Origin: an uncultured Litorivicinus sp.
Lineage (GTDB): Bacteria; Pseudomonadota; Gammaproteobacteria; Pseudomonadales; Litorivicinaceae
DNA: 64,000 nucleotides
Assembly (NCBI GenBank): GCA_902558075.1
Contig: CACECO010000006.1
Coordinates: 1-64,000, forward strand
Direction of reading: 5' to 3'
Part shown: positions 1-7,084 of the stretch, piece after piece
How positions within the stretch are numbered: the stretch's first letter is position 1
Layout: every line of letters starts with the position of its first letter
Translations under genes and position numbers: made by a program
The notes under the pieces: model-generated
Database searches by the model: none
Told to the model about the DNA's origin: nothing
Seen by the model: the letters and a program-made list of their open reading frames with translations, nothing else

Positions 1-1
1 T

Positions 2-622
2 TGGATTTGCACACTGATTGAGGAAACCGAACAAAGTATCGCTGAAGCCGCCGAGAGCCGCACCGAAAAACTCAGACTTCAGTTACCGCATCGACGGATC
101 GGACTCGTCCACGGCCGAATGAAAGCTGACGAAAAATCTCAGGTGATGGCTGCATTTGCAGACGGCAATCTGGATTTACTCGTCGCTACAACTGTGATTG
201 AAGTTGGCGTCAATGTTCCCAATGCCAACATTATGGTAATTGAGAATCCAGAACGATTAGGGCTCGCCCAACTCCACCAGTTGAGAGGGCGAGTTGGCCG
301 TGGTGCACGGGTCAGTTTCTGCATTTTGCTCGCCGGTGATGCAATCTCTCAGCAATCTAGAGACCGACTGAATCTCGTCAAAGATACGAATGATGGCTTT
401 GTACTCGCCGAGGCAGATCTACGACTCCGGGGCCCAGGTGACGTGACCGGCACGCGACAAACCGGTGAGCTCTCTTTCCGGGTTGCCGATTTGGCTGAAC
501 ATGCGGACCTACTCGACGAGATCGCTGAGCTCGCAGAAGTGATCCGCCTAGAGCACACAGACATCCGTCAACAATTGATTGAAAGATGGATCGGACATGA
601 GGAACACTTCGCACATGTCTAG
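2..622 (+). CDS. recG: ATP-dependent DNA helicase RecG, C-terminal part (5' end outside window)
   Basis: RecG is a double-strand DNA translocase that remodels stalled forks and Holliday junctions. The reading frame is open from base 2, and 206 codons of the C-terminus are present. Visible are the end of the second RecA-like lobe (VHGRMK, then ATTVIEVGVNVP, motif V), the arginine-finger motif VI (QLRGRVGRG) and the RecG-typical GTRQTG segment, followed by the short C-terminal wedge-contact region ending in ERW. The gene overlaps the chosen ubiA start by 8 bases. The N-terminal OB/wedge domain and Walker A must lie to the left of the window. The assignment is secure; only the length of the missing part is unknown. 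Confidence 0.95.
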   Translation, partial: WICTLIEETEQSIAEAAESRTEKLRLQLPHRRIGLVHGRMKADEKSQVMAAFADGNLDLLVATTVIEVGVNVPNANIMVIENPERLGLAQLHQLRGRVGRGARVSFCILLAGDAISQQSRDRLNLVKDTNDGFVLAEADLRLRGPGDVTGTRQTGELSFRVADLAEHADLLDEIAELAEVIRLEHTDIRQQLIERWIGHEEHFAHV

Positions 623-1490
623 CATTCATACCCTCGCCTCTTATATTCCGTTCTGGATCCAGGTCACACGGCTCGACCGGCCAATCGGGTGGATCGTGCT
701 ACTGTGGCCGACCTGGATCGCATTGACCATAGCAGGACATGCTGCGGGCGAGTTCAGGCTCGATATATGGGCGATCTTTACGCTGGGCGTGATCATCACG
801 CGAAGCGCCGGTTGTGTGGTCAACGACCTGACCGACCGCAAGTTCGATAAGCACGTCAAGCGGACCCGTTCGCGGCCGATCACGAGCGGGAACCTGTCGG
901 TAAAGAACGCGGTCATCCTGGCGATCGTCCTCTTTTCGGTATGCCTCGGGCTGGTCCTTATGACCAACATAGAGACAATCAAGCTGTCGTTTGTCGCGCT
1001 TGGTTTTGCTGTCATTTATCCGTGGCTCAAGCGGGTCACATTCTGGCCACAGATCGGCTTGGGCCTCGCGTTTTCGATGGCGATACCTATGGCGTTTGCT
1101 GCTTACGACCGACCGCTTGACAGAATCGTCTGGGCCCTCTTCTTGGGTAACGTCGCCTGGACACTAGCCTACGACACACTCTACGCGATGGTTGACCGCG
1201 ACGACGATCTCTTGATCGGTGTGAAATCTACCGCAATTATGTTCGGCCGCTACGACTTGCCCGCAGTTGGGTGTTCACAGATAGCAGCTCTGGGCGCATT
1301 CGGCTACGCGTTCTGGCTTACCGATCTCGGCCCGCTCACGCTGGTGGGTATCTTGGTCGCCATAGGACTCACTGTTCGCCAGAATGGTATCGCCCGCTCG
1401 CGGTCACGCGAAGCATGCTTCCAGGCCTTTGTTGAGAGCCACCGGTTTGGGGCAGCACTATTTTTAGGGGTAGTTCTTGGAGTTTTCTAG
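615..1490 (+). CDS. ubiA: 4-hydroxybenzoate polyprenyltransferase UbiA
   Basis: Inner-membrane prenyltransferase that attaches the polyprenyl tail to 4-hydroxybenzoate in ubiquinone synthesis. About eight hydrophobic segments are visible. Both Mg-diphosphate binding motifs are present: NDLTDRKFD near residue 70 and a second Asp-rich loop, VDRDDD, near residue 192. I chose the ATG at 615 (291 aa) because it leaves about 20 residues before the conserved RLDRPIG block, as in E. coli, and has GAGGAA about 10 bases upstream. In-frame TTG 579 and ATG 597 are alternatives. It overlaps the end of recG and is probably co-transcribed with it. No UbiC chorismate lyase is seen beside it. Confidence 0.93.
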   Translation: MSSIHTLASYIPFWIQVTRLDRPIGWIVLLWPTWIALTIAGHAAGEFRLDIWAIFTLGVIITRSAGCVVNDLTDRKFDKHVKRTRSRPITSGNLSVKNAVILAIVLFSVCLGLVLMTNIETIKLSFVALGFAVIYPWLKRVTFWPQIGLGLAFSMAIPMAFAAYDRPLDRIVWALFLGNVAWTLAYDTLYAMVDRDDDLLIGVKSTAIMFGRYDLPAVGCSQIAALGAFGYAFWLTDLGPLTLVGILVAIGLTVRQNGIARSRSREACFQAFVESHRFGAALFLGVVLGVF

Positions 1491-1543
1491 TAACTCAAAC
1501 CTTGATGGGTTATTAATCGTTTAGGATCTACCAAGGAAGCTAC

Positions 1544-1768
1544 TCAAGACTCGTCCCCAGCCGGTTGTGGACCCGAGTAAGACTCAACCCCTACTGAGAT
1601 CGCGTAGCAAGCAAGTTCGGTAGTCTTTGGTATCTTGAAGTCTTTGCCGTCGCGCTTGCCTTGCTCATAATACTGGATCGCACGCTTTTTCAAGCCAAGT
1701 TTTTTTGCTGCCTGCTCCTGAGTAAGGTTACAACCCTTCCTCCATTTCTTAAATTCACTCGACTTCAT
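1544..1768 (-). CDS. small helix-turn-helix protein (XRE-like)
   Basis: A 74-residue protein with one Cro/CI-type helix-turn-helix. The motif runs from FKKWRKGCNLTQEQAAKKLG through LKKRAIQYYEQG, the usual five-helix HTH layout with the QAA turn at the start of helix 2. The ATG at 1768 is preferred; a GTG at 1798 would add ten residues. It lies alone between ubiA and a very small gene, so no partner or target can be inferred. Without a toxin-like neighbour it cannot be called an antitoxin. Function is probably DNA binding; the regulated gene is unknown. Confidence 0.72.
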   Translation of the reverse strand: MKSSEFKKWRKGCNLTQEQAAKKLGLKKRAIQYYEQGKRDGKDFKIPKTTELACYAISVGVESYSGPQPAGDES

Positions 1769-2010
1769 CGCAAACAGGTCCGCTCCAACTGTGGCCACGA
1801 TGGTACACGATCAAATCAAAGTTTCTAATACAAATTCGGCGAAAAATTTGTCCATTTTTTGGCCTTAGAACCGATATCAATATCACATGTGACGCACATT
1901 CCATGGATAACTTATTGAATTACCGATTAACAATAGGAGTGCACATATTGCATTGTGCATTTAGTGCGTATATACTTTGGTCGTCATTATGGAAAAAGGA
2001 AATTCTAAAG

Positions 2011-2166
2011 ATGATTCCAGTAGGTGTTGGACGAGGTTTGATGAGCTCGATGAAGCGCATGGCAAACCAAGAAATAACCGATAAACGTCAAAAAAAAATT
2101 AAAGAGAAAAAAGAAGCTGGGCAAAAGAGTTTGATCGCCCGGTTTCTACTCGGCATTCGGTTTTGA
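2011..2166 (+). CDS. small basic hypothetical protein (51 aa)
   Basis: A short reading frame starting at ATG 2011, with AAAGGA about ten bases upstream. The product is strongly basic: a Lys/Arg/Glu-rich middle (KRQKKIKEKKEAGQK) sits between a Gly-rich N-terminus and a hydrophobic C-terminal end (LIARFLLGIRF), so it may be a membrane-surface or nucleic-acid binding peptide. A longer form from ATG 1903 is possible but its upstream codons look less protein-like. The gene converges on plcP. I recognise no family, and it could be spurious. Confidence 0.4.
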   Translation: MIPVGVGRGLMSSMKRMANQEITDKRQKKIKEKKEAGQKSLIARFLLGIRF

Positions 2167-2170
2167 ATCG

Positions 2171-2243
2171 AGCGCTTATTCATGGGCAAAAGCGCTGCTG
2201 TCCTAGCGCGTGAAAATATTCAAGCGCTCACTCGACGGAGTGA
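2171..2243. other. two hairpins between convergent genes
   Basis: A 7-bp stem AGCGCTT (2171-2177) / AAGCGCT (2190-2196) with a 12-base loop is followed by a 6-bp stem TCACTC (2228-2233) / GAGTGA (2238-2243) with a GACG loop. The palindromic hexamer AGCGCT occurs three times (2171, 2191, 2223). The hairpins lie in the gap between the rightward small gene and leftward plcP, where a bidirectional terminator would be expected. Neither has a clear T-run, so termination is only a guess. Confidence 0.35.
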
Positions 2244-2296
2244 AACGCCCCTAGTTTCTACGAAAAACAAGCAGGCGTAGCAAATAAACTATCAAA

Positions 2297-3076
2297 TTAA
2301 TGACTCTCAGAAAAAAGTTGGGTCCCAGCGGTAGTCCACTGAATGACTGATAATTTTCCGGAGTCATCCTCAAGGAGAGCCGTGCAGCTTTCGACCCAAT
2401 CCCCTGTGTTGCAGTACAGTACATCATCAATATAACGTAACTCTGATTTATGAATGTGGCCACAAACAACACCGTTCACGCTCGCATCTTTCGCGGCGCG
2501 CGCGACCATCAGCTCATAATTTGATACGAAGGTCACCGCGTTTTTCACCTTGTTTTTAAGGTAGGCAGATAAAGACCAGTATTCCAGACCAAAGGCACTT
2601 CGGAGCGCATTAACGAATGTGTTTATCCTTAAGAGTGTCTCGTATGCCCAGTCGCCTAGATAGGCTAACCATCTAGCGTAGTGCATCACTCCGTCAAATT
2701 TGTCACCATGAAGGATCAACAGAAGCCTACCGTCAGCAAGCGTATGTGTCGCCTCATGGACAACAGCGATTCCACCAAACGACAAGTCTTCAAAATCTCT
2801 CGCGAACTCGTCGTGATTTCCTGGGACATAAATTACCTTAACCCCTTTGCGTGCCTGACGAAGTAACTTCTGAATCACGTCATTATGCGTTTGGGGCCAA
2901 TACCAGGTCTTCTTTAGCCGCCATCCATCAATGATATCGCCGACCAAGTAGATAGTGTCGGCCTCATGATATTTTAGAAAATCCAGTAAATATTCTGCTT
3001 TACAGCCACGGGTGCCCAGATGAATATCAGACAACCAGATCGTTCTATATTTAGTAACCTGTTTGGAACTTGCCAT
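2297..3076 (-). CDS. plcP: metallophosphoesterase of the PlcP phospholipase C type
   Basis: A 259-aa calcineurin-like phosphoesterase. All metal-binding motifs are visible: SDIHLG (Asp17, His19), GDIIDGW (Asp47), GNHDE (87-89), HGD (123-125) and GHIH (206-209). Annotation pipelines usually name this family UDP-2,3-diacylglucosamine pyrophosphatase (LpxH-like), but the blocks WRLKKTWYWPQTHNDV and NTGDWVESCTA are typical of the rhizobial/marine PlcP group. That group cleaves phosphatidylcholine or phosphatidylglycerol to diacylglycerol during phosphate starvation. It is the last gene of the olsB-olsA-dgkA-plcP operon, beside a glycosyltransferase and phoB, which favours PlcP over lipid A synthesis. 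No signal peptide is seen; the enzyme acts at the inner membrane face. The exact substrate is inferred. Confidence 0.82.
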   Translation of the reverse strand: MASSKQVTKYRTIWLSDIHLGTRGCKAEYLLDFLKYHEADTIYLVGDIIDGWRLKKTWYWPQTHNDVIQKLLRQARKGVKVIYVPGNHDEFARDFEDLSFGGIAVVHEATHTLADGRLLLILHGDKFDGVMHYARWLAYLGDWAYETLLRINTFVNALRSAFGLEYWSLSAYLKNKVKNAVTFVSNYELMVARAAKDASVNGVVCGHIHKSELRYIDDVLYCNTGDWVESCTALLEDDSGKLSVIQWTTAGTQLFSESH

Positions 3077-3106
3077 CCTTACCGCCTCACTCGAAAAAAC
3101 CAGCGC

Positions 3107-3481
3107 CTAGATTAAGAATCGATCGGCCAAAACAATGGCCCAAACTGCCATGGTAAGAATCAGACTGAGAAATACGGCGGACGAACCAAGATCCTTGGCT
3201 CTACCCGACAAATGATGATATTCGTCACTGATCCGATCAACGACGGCCTCGATCCCGGAGTTCAACAACTCAACGATAAGCACGAGTAAAACGCAGCCCA
3301 TCAACAGCACGACTTCGACCGCAGACCGTCCCAACCAAAAAGCCACAGGCACCATCAATCCAGCCAAGGCCAACTCTTGCCTAAACGCAGACTCGTATCT
3401 CCAGGCCGCTACGAATCCGCGCAGGGAATGCCCAGCTGCCTTAACTAATCGGGTTATGCCAGTATATCCGGGTTTTGCCAT
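3107..3481 (-). CDS. dgkA: diacylglycerol kinase DgkA
   Basis: A small integral-membrane kinase that phosphorylates diacylglycerol to phosphatidic acid with ATP. The 124-aa product matches the usual length of about 122 and has three transmembrane helices. The family signature VELLNSGIEAVVDRIS supplies the catalytic and metal-binding glutamates, followed by a conserved GRAKDLGSSAV. The start MAKPGYTG was chosen by analogy with the E. coli N-terminus; ATG 3496 and TTG 3499 are in-frame alternatives directly behind the olsA stop. It sits inside the operon between olsA and plcP, with 30 bases to plcP. There it could return PlcP-made diacylglycerol to the phospholipid pathway. Confidence 0.93.
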   Translation of the reverse strand: MAKPGYTGITRLVKAAGHSLRGFVAAWRYESAFRQELALAGLMVPVAFWLGRSAVEVVLLMGCVLLVLIVELLNSGIEAVVDRISDEYHHLSGRAKDLGSSAVFLSLILTMAVWAIVLADRFLI

Positions 3482-3499
3482 CCAATAATTGCTCATCAA

Positions 3500-4306
3500 T
3501 CACGAATCACCAGTTACAGCAGATTGGTCGGTTCCCATACCTGTTTTAGGTGAAGCTTGAATCGTTTGTGACTCAAGATTGGAAGCGTTTGTATTGCCGT
3601 GAGATACCGTTGCTTCCAGCATTCGTTCGACACAGATCTGGGCCCTTTTTGCGATGGCGGTCGCTGGTTCATGCGGGGATAGCGGTTTCCCGACGGATAT
3701 CCTGCCGCGGATAAAAGGTGCCCCGCAGATACGAAACAGGTGCATGATGAATTGGTCATCATCGGCATAAGATACCGATGATTTGCCGGCACCCTGGTAA
3801 CTCAGTGCGATGGGCACGATCGGCACACCCGCCTGACGAGCAGCCTGAAAGAGGCGGCTTCTAAACTTAATCGGCATGGGCCCGCGGGTGGAAGTGCCCT
3901 CAGGAAAAATTACGACCCTATGCCCATGTGTCAACTCGGATGCCACATCCGCGACGGCCCGCTCAGCCGAGTAGCGGTCTCCCCGCCGGACGAAGAGGGT
4001 CCCGGCTCCCGATGCTAATTTGCCAACTACCGGCCATTTGGCTACCTCCGCCTTTGCAACGAAACGCACATCTTCAAATGACCCGATCAATAAAATATCG
4101 ACCCACGACAGGTGATTTGAGACGATCAAGCAGGGACCTATGGGTATGTCTCCCGACAAGGTACTACTAATCTCAAGAAGCTTTATCGTCTTCTGATGCC
4201 ACAATTGGATTTTACGCCTGAGCGTTCTTTGATCAGCTCCAGCTGAGAGCTTCCTGAGACTGAACCATCCCCAGACCATATGGCACAGAATGTAAAAAAG
4301 TTTCAT
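3500..4306 (-). CDS. olsA: 1-acylglycerol-phosphate-type acyltransferase, probable lyso-ornithine lipid acyltransferase OlsA
   Basis: A 268-aa PlsC-domain acyltransferase. The catalytic H-X4-D motif is NHLSWVD (His65, Asp70). The acceptor-binding motif FPEGTST lies at 134-140 and a VPIVPIALSYQG block near 170. An N-terminal hydrophobic segment anchors it to the membrane. The start ATG overlaps the end of olsB by 4 bases, so the two are translationally coupled. In that setting it most likely acylates the hydroxyl of lyso-ornithine lipid made by OlsB (OlsA), although a general PlsC activity on lysophosphatidate cannot be excluded and some OlsA enzymes do both. The last 40 residues are Ser/Thr/Gln-rich and look unstructured. 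Confidence 0.8.
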   Translation of the reverse strand: MKLFYILCHMVWGWFSLRKLSAGADQRTLRRKIQLWHQKTIKLLEISSTLSGDIPIGPCLIVSNHLSWVDILLIGSFEDVRFVAKAEVAKWPVVGKLASGAGTLFVRRGDRYSAERAVADVASELTHGHRVVIFPEGTSTRGPMPIKFRSRLFQAARQAGVPIVPIALSYQGAGKSSVSYADDDQFIMHLFRICGAPFIRGRISVGKPLSPHEPATAIAKRAQICVERMLEATVSHGNTNASNLESQTIQASPKTGMGTDQSAVTGDS

Positions 4307-5097
4307 GCGATACGGGCCGCTTCAGCTGACGCATCAGCCCATTTATTAGAAATCGAATCACGCCCGAGGAAATGTTTAAAATAGCGCTGGTTCAGTCGAC
4401 GCATGTCTAAGAGGATCATCACATCCGCGACACCGAACTCCTCGTCATAACTCGGCTCACCACATACCCAAGCTCCTAAACGCAGATAGGCCTTCAACAG
4501 GGGTGGCATGATGGCATCGTCAACCGCTGGCACGGGGTCCTGTGATACGGGAACTCGAGGCTCTGCTCGTAAATTTTCCGGACTCAGGTGCCTGGACAGA
4601 GGGCCTGCCATCAAGGTCCGTATAAGTTGACCCTGGTCTCTGCATGGGACGCTGGCGCACCCTAGCAGATAGTTGATTTCCCAGCGCATCATTAGTTGCG
4701 CGATCCCGCTCCACAGCAACATAATGCCACCACCAGACCTATAATCAATGTGAACACATGTTCGACCTAGTTCGACAACCTCCCCGTCAAGAGCTCGAAC
4801 AAAAGGAGCCGAAAACTCAGACTCTGTATAAAACCCACCAAGACTCAGGGCACTAGAACGTTTCAATAGTCGGGTCGAAGCAACAACCCTCCTGGTGCTG
4901 AGTTCTTCGACAAACAGGTGATGGCAATAGGGGTCGTAGCGATCCGACTCGATTCCTGCTTCTTCTTCACATACCTGCGCGCCCAACTCTCGGGCGAATA
5001 CGTCATAGCGCAAGCGCTGTGTCTCTGCGACCTCTGCCTGAGTTGAGGCAAATCGGACTGAGAATCCCTGAGCGTTAACAAGTTCTACGTTAGACAT
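4303..5097 (-). CDS. olsB: L-ornithine N-alpha-acyltransferase OlsB (GNAT-like)
   Basis: OlsB transfers a 3-hydroxyacyl group from acyl-ACP to ornithine, the first step of phosphorus-free ornithine lipid. The 264-aa product has the hallmarks of the OlsB/COG3176 family: LRYDVFARELGA near residue 30, DRYDPYCHHLFVEE, the VVELGRTCVH strand near residue 120 and a C-terminal region with LKAYLRLGAWVCGEP. The ATG at 5097 is preferred because homology starts just after it; codons upstream to 5190 read through the promoter region. It is first in the olsB-olsA-dgkA-plcP operon, and a good Pho-box candidate lies 67-84 bases upstream (5164-5181), suggesting induction by phosphate starvation. Confidence 0.88.
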   Translation of the reverse strand: MSNVELVNAQGFSVRFASTQAEVAETQRLRYDVFARELGAQVCEEEAGIESDRYDPYCHHLFVEELSTRRVVASTRLLKRSSALSLGGFYTESEFSAPFVRALDGEVVELGRTCVHIDYRSGGGIMLLWSGIAQLMMRWEINYLLGCASVPCRDQGQLIRTLMAGPLSRHLSPENLRAEPRVPVSQDPVPAVDDAIMPPLLKAYLRLGAWVCGEPSYDEEFGVADVMILLDMRRLNQRYFKHFLGRDSISNKWADASAEAARIA

Positions 5098-5163
5098 GGC
5101 CGTCTTTGTTCGGAATTTGTGAATCAAGGTAAATGATGCAAATAACGAACTCGTTAACGATTG

Positions 5164-5181
5164 ATGAAGGTTTAATGACAA
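5164..5181 (-). promoter_or_regulatory. candidate Pho box for olsB operon
   Basis: Read on the minus strand this is TTGTCAT-TAAA-CCTTCAT, two 7-mers with an 11-bp repeat period. It agrees at 12 of 14 repeat positions with the Pho box form CTGTCAT-N4-CTTTCAT described for rhizobial PhoB. It points towards olsB. A clear -10 box is not obvious downstream. PhoB binding is inferred. Confidence 0.6.
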
Positions 5182-5217
5182 AACTAGCAATAGTCACCAA
5201 CATTTGTACGCAGGTCA

Positions 5218-5249
5218 GTGTCATAAAATCGCAATACTTTGATTATATA
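5218..5249 (+). promoter_or_regulatory. candidate Pho box and -10 for the glycosyltransferase
   Basis: GTGTCAT-AAAA-TCGCAAT (5218-5235) has one near-perfect and one weak PhoB 7-mer. It is followed after 8 bases by TATATA (5244-5249), a good -10 at the distance expected when the Pho box replaces the -35. The predicted transcript would start about 18 bases before the ATG at 5274. It is weaker than the olsB box. Confidence 0.5.
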
Positions 5250-5273
5250 AATACGTTTATGGCAGGAATAGTG

Positions 5274-6287
5274 ATGTCAAACATAAAGTCATTGGTAATT
5301 GTAACGGACGCTTGGTTTCCTCAAGTCAATGGGGTCGTACGAACCCTATCGACAACGAAAGCGGAACTTGAAAAGAAAGGATGCCAAGTGGCCGTCATCA
5401 GCCCAGACGGTTACCGCTCTATCCCTTGCCCGACCTACCCCGAAATAAGGCTAGCACTATTTGCCAGCAAGTCAGTCGGCAGGCGTCTATCTGGCCTCCA
5501 ACCTGAGGTCGTTCACATCGCAACCGAAGGGCCCCTAGGCCTTGCGGCCAGGAGGTGGTGCAAAACACACCGTTTCCCATTCACCACCAGTTACCATACC
5601 CGTTTCCCTGAGTACGTCCGGTTACGCGCCCCAATTCCAATAAGCTTGTCGTACGCCTTTTTACGATGGTTCCACGGACCGGCTCACCGGATGCTAGTCG
5701 CAACACAGTCTATGGAAAATGAGTTGCTAGCTCACGGGTTTAAAAATATCGGTCGCTGGTCTCGGGGAGTTGACCTCGAATTATTCACGCAAGACAGTCA
5801 ACACCAACGATCAAAGCAGCCAATCCTGCTTTACGTAGGACGAGTGGCGCCTGAAAAAAATATAGACGCCTTCTTAAAACTAGAGTGCGTTGGCACTAAA
5901 CGTGTTGTTGGGGGGGGTCCCGAACTAGAGGCGCTCATCCAGAAATATCCTGAGGTTGAGTTTGTGGGGTATAAACACGGGCCAGAGCTTGCTCTAGAGA
6001 TCCGACAAGCTGATTGCTTTGTGTTCCCTTCCCGCACAGATACCTTCGGTCTGGTAATTCTTGAGGCACTTGCGTCGGGAGTCCCGGTCGCGGCCTATCC
6101 CGTGCCGGGGCCACTCGATCTCATAGAAAATGGCCACAACGGGTGGGTCTCAGAGGATCTGAATCACGCAATCAATGAGGCACTCAAAATAGATCGAGAG
6201 GCGTGCCGCAAGTTTGCAGAGAGGTTCTCGTGGGAAAACTGCACTGCTCAATTTATCTCTCAACTGAAACCTATCGTGACAAATTAA
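5274..6287 (+). CDS. GT4-type glycosyltransferase, probably diacylglycerol glycosyltransferase (Agt-like)
   Basis: A 337-aa GT-B fold enzyme. The N-terminal half has VTDAWFPQVNGVVRTL and the TEGPLG and TSYHTRFPEY blocks found in lipid alpha-glycosyltransferases such as SqdX/MgtA/Agt. The C-terminal half has LLYVGRVAPEKN and the nucleotide-sugar site SRTDTFGLVILEALASG, where Asp replaces the first Glu of the usual E-X7-E. The start ATG 5274 has AGGA six bases upstream; longer in-frame starts to 5133 run through the promoter. Family knowledge and position opposite olsB-plcP suggest it adds sugar to the diacylglycerol released by PlcP, giving phosphorus-free glycolipid. The sugar donor cannot be read from the sequence; a mannosyltransferase role is the main alternative. 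Confidence 0.82.
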   Translation: MSNIKSLVIVTDAWFPQVNGVVRTLSTTKAELEKKGCQVAVISPDGYRSIPCPTYPEIRLALFASKSVGRRLSGLQPEVVHIATEGPLGLAARRWCKTHRFPFTTSYHTRFPEYVRLRAPIPISLSYAFLRWFHGPAHRMLVATQSMENELLAHGFKNIGRWSRGVDLELFTQDSQHQRSKQPILLYVGRVAPEKNIDAFLKLECVGTKRVVGGGPELEALIQKYPEVEFVGYKHGPELALEIRQADCFVFPSRTDTFGLVILEALASGVPVAAYPVPGPLDLIENGHNGWVSEDLNHAINEALKIDREACRKFAERFSWENCTAQFISQLKPIVTN

Positions 6288-6321
6288 CTAGAAAAGACCT
6301 CGTAACAAAAAATTCATCAAG

Positions 6322-6355
6322 CTGACCCAGAACTGTCATTTGAGTTGAGTAATCT
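6322..6355 (+). promoter_or_regulatory. candidate Pho box and -10 for PAP2 gene
   Basis: CTGACCC-AGAA-CTGTCAT (6322-6339) contains one perfect PhoB 7-mer and one 4/7 match at 11-bp spacing. It is followed after 10 bases by TAATCT (6350-6355) as a possible -10. Evidence is moderate. Confidence 0.45.
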
Positions 6356-6382
6356 TGTTTGAATTCGGTATTGGATCGCTTC

Positions 6383-6925
6383 ATGCACTGTTCTGGTATG
6401 AGTAAGTTTTTTTTCTACCTTGATCGCGCTGAAAAGCCGTTGTGCGCCACCGCCAATGCTCTAGCCGATGTACCCTCAATCCAAAGGATATTTGTATTCT
6501 TTTCCAAACTAGGAGATGGAGCCGCTTGGGTTCTGTTATTTATCACAATCGGACTGTTCAGACCTGATGCCGGCAATTTACCGGTCGTGCTAATCGGAGC
6601 AAGCCTCCTTAATCTCGGGCTCTATAAGCTAGTAAAAGAACAGACGGTAAGAAACAGACCCTTCATGACGTGGGAGGCTATTACTCCTAAAGAGCAACCT
6701 CTAGATAATTATAGTTTCCCCAGCGGTCACACACTCCATGCGGTGACGGTGACACTACTTATCTTGCCAGTGCTCCCACTACTTGGATTAATTTTGGTCC
6801 CGATAACGGTGATGATTATGCTGTCCAGAGTTATCCTAGGACTTCATTATCCAACTGATGTTGTGGTTGCCGCATTAATAGGCTCCCTCGTAGCTTTCTA
6901 TGCTGGTAGCCTTGTGTCCCTGTGA
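6383..6925 (+). CDS. PAP2-family membrane phosphatase
   Basis: Integral membrane phosphatase of the type-2 phosphatidate phosphatase superfamily, with about five or six transmembrane segments. The three-part active site is complete: K-X6-RP (KEQTVRNRP), PSGH (in YSFPSGHTLHA) and SR-X5-H-X3-D (SRVILGLHYPTD). Starts at ATG 6383 or 6398 (MSKFFFYL) are both plausible, and TTG 6359 is possible. It follows the glycosyltransferase by about 100 bases with its own candidate Pho box and precedes phoB. Likely substrates are phosphatidic acid, phosphatidylglycerol phosphate or undecaprenyl diphosphate. In this setting, dephosphorylation of phosphatidate to diacylglycerol for glycolipid synthesis is attractive but unproven. 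Confidence 0.85.
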   Translation: MHCSGMSKFFFYLDRAEKPLCATANALADVPSIQRIFVFFSKLGDGAAWVLLFITIGLFRPDAGNLPVVLIGASLLNLGLYKLVKEQTVRNRPFMTWEAITPKEQPLDNYSFPSGHTLHAVTVTLLILPVLPLLGLILVPITVMIMLSRVILGLHYPTDVVVAALIGSLVAFYAGSLVSL

Positions 6926-7018
6926 TCACCAATCGCAGAGGCAGCATCCTCTCCTCGCCATTTTTAAAAGAAGCGCCTGTCATTTACCCTCAATCCATAT
7001 ATGTCAATTTTGTTACGT

Positions 7019-7052
7019 TCGTCATACTTATGTAACATTTCACCCGTTTAAT
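7019..7052 (+). promoter_or_regulatory. Pho box and -10 of phoB
   Basis: TCGTCAT-ACTT-ATGTAAC (7019-7036) is a pair of PhoB 7-mers at 11-bp spacing. After exactly ten bases comes TTTAAT (7047-7052), a 5/6 match to the -10 consensus. This is the expected architecture of an autoregulated phoB promoter. Confidence 0.6.
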
Positions 7053-7084
7053 AAAGATGACGTGTGGTTATTTTTGGGAATAAC

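Noticed and set aside
1544..1768. A toxin-antitoxin pair around the HTH gene
   Set aside because: The neighbouring small gene is on the other strand and does not resemble a toxin.
2297..3076. Calling the phosphoesterase LpxH of lipid A synthesis
   Set aside because: Motifs and the operon with olsB, olsA and dgkA next to phoB fit PlcP better, though the superfamily is shared.
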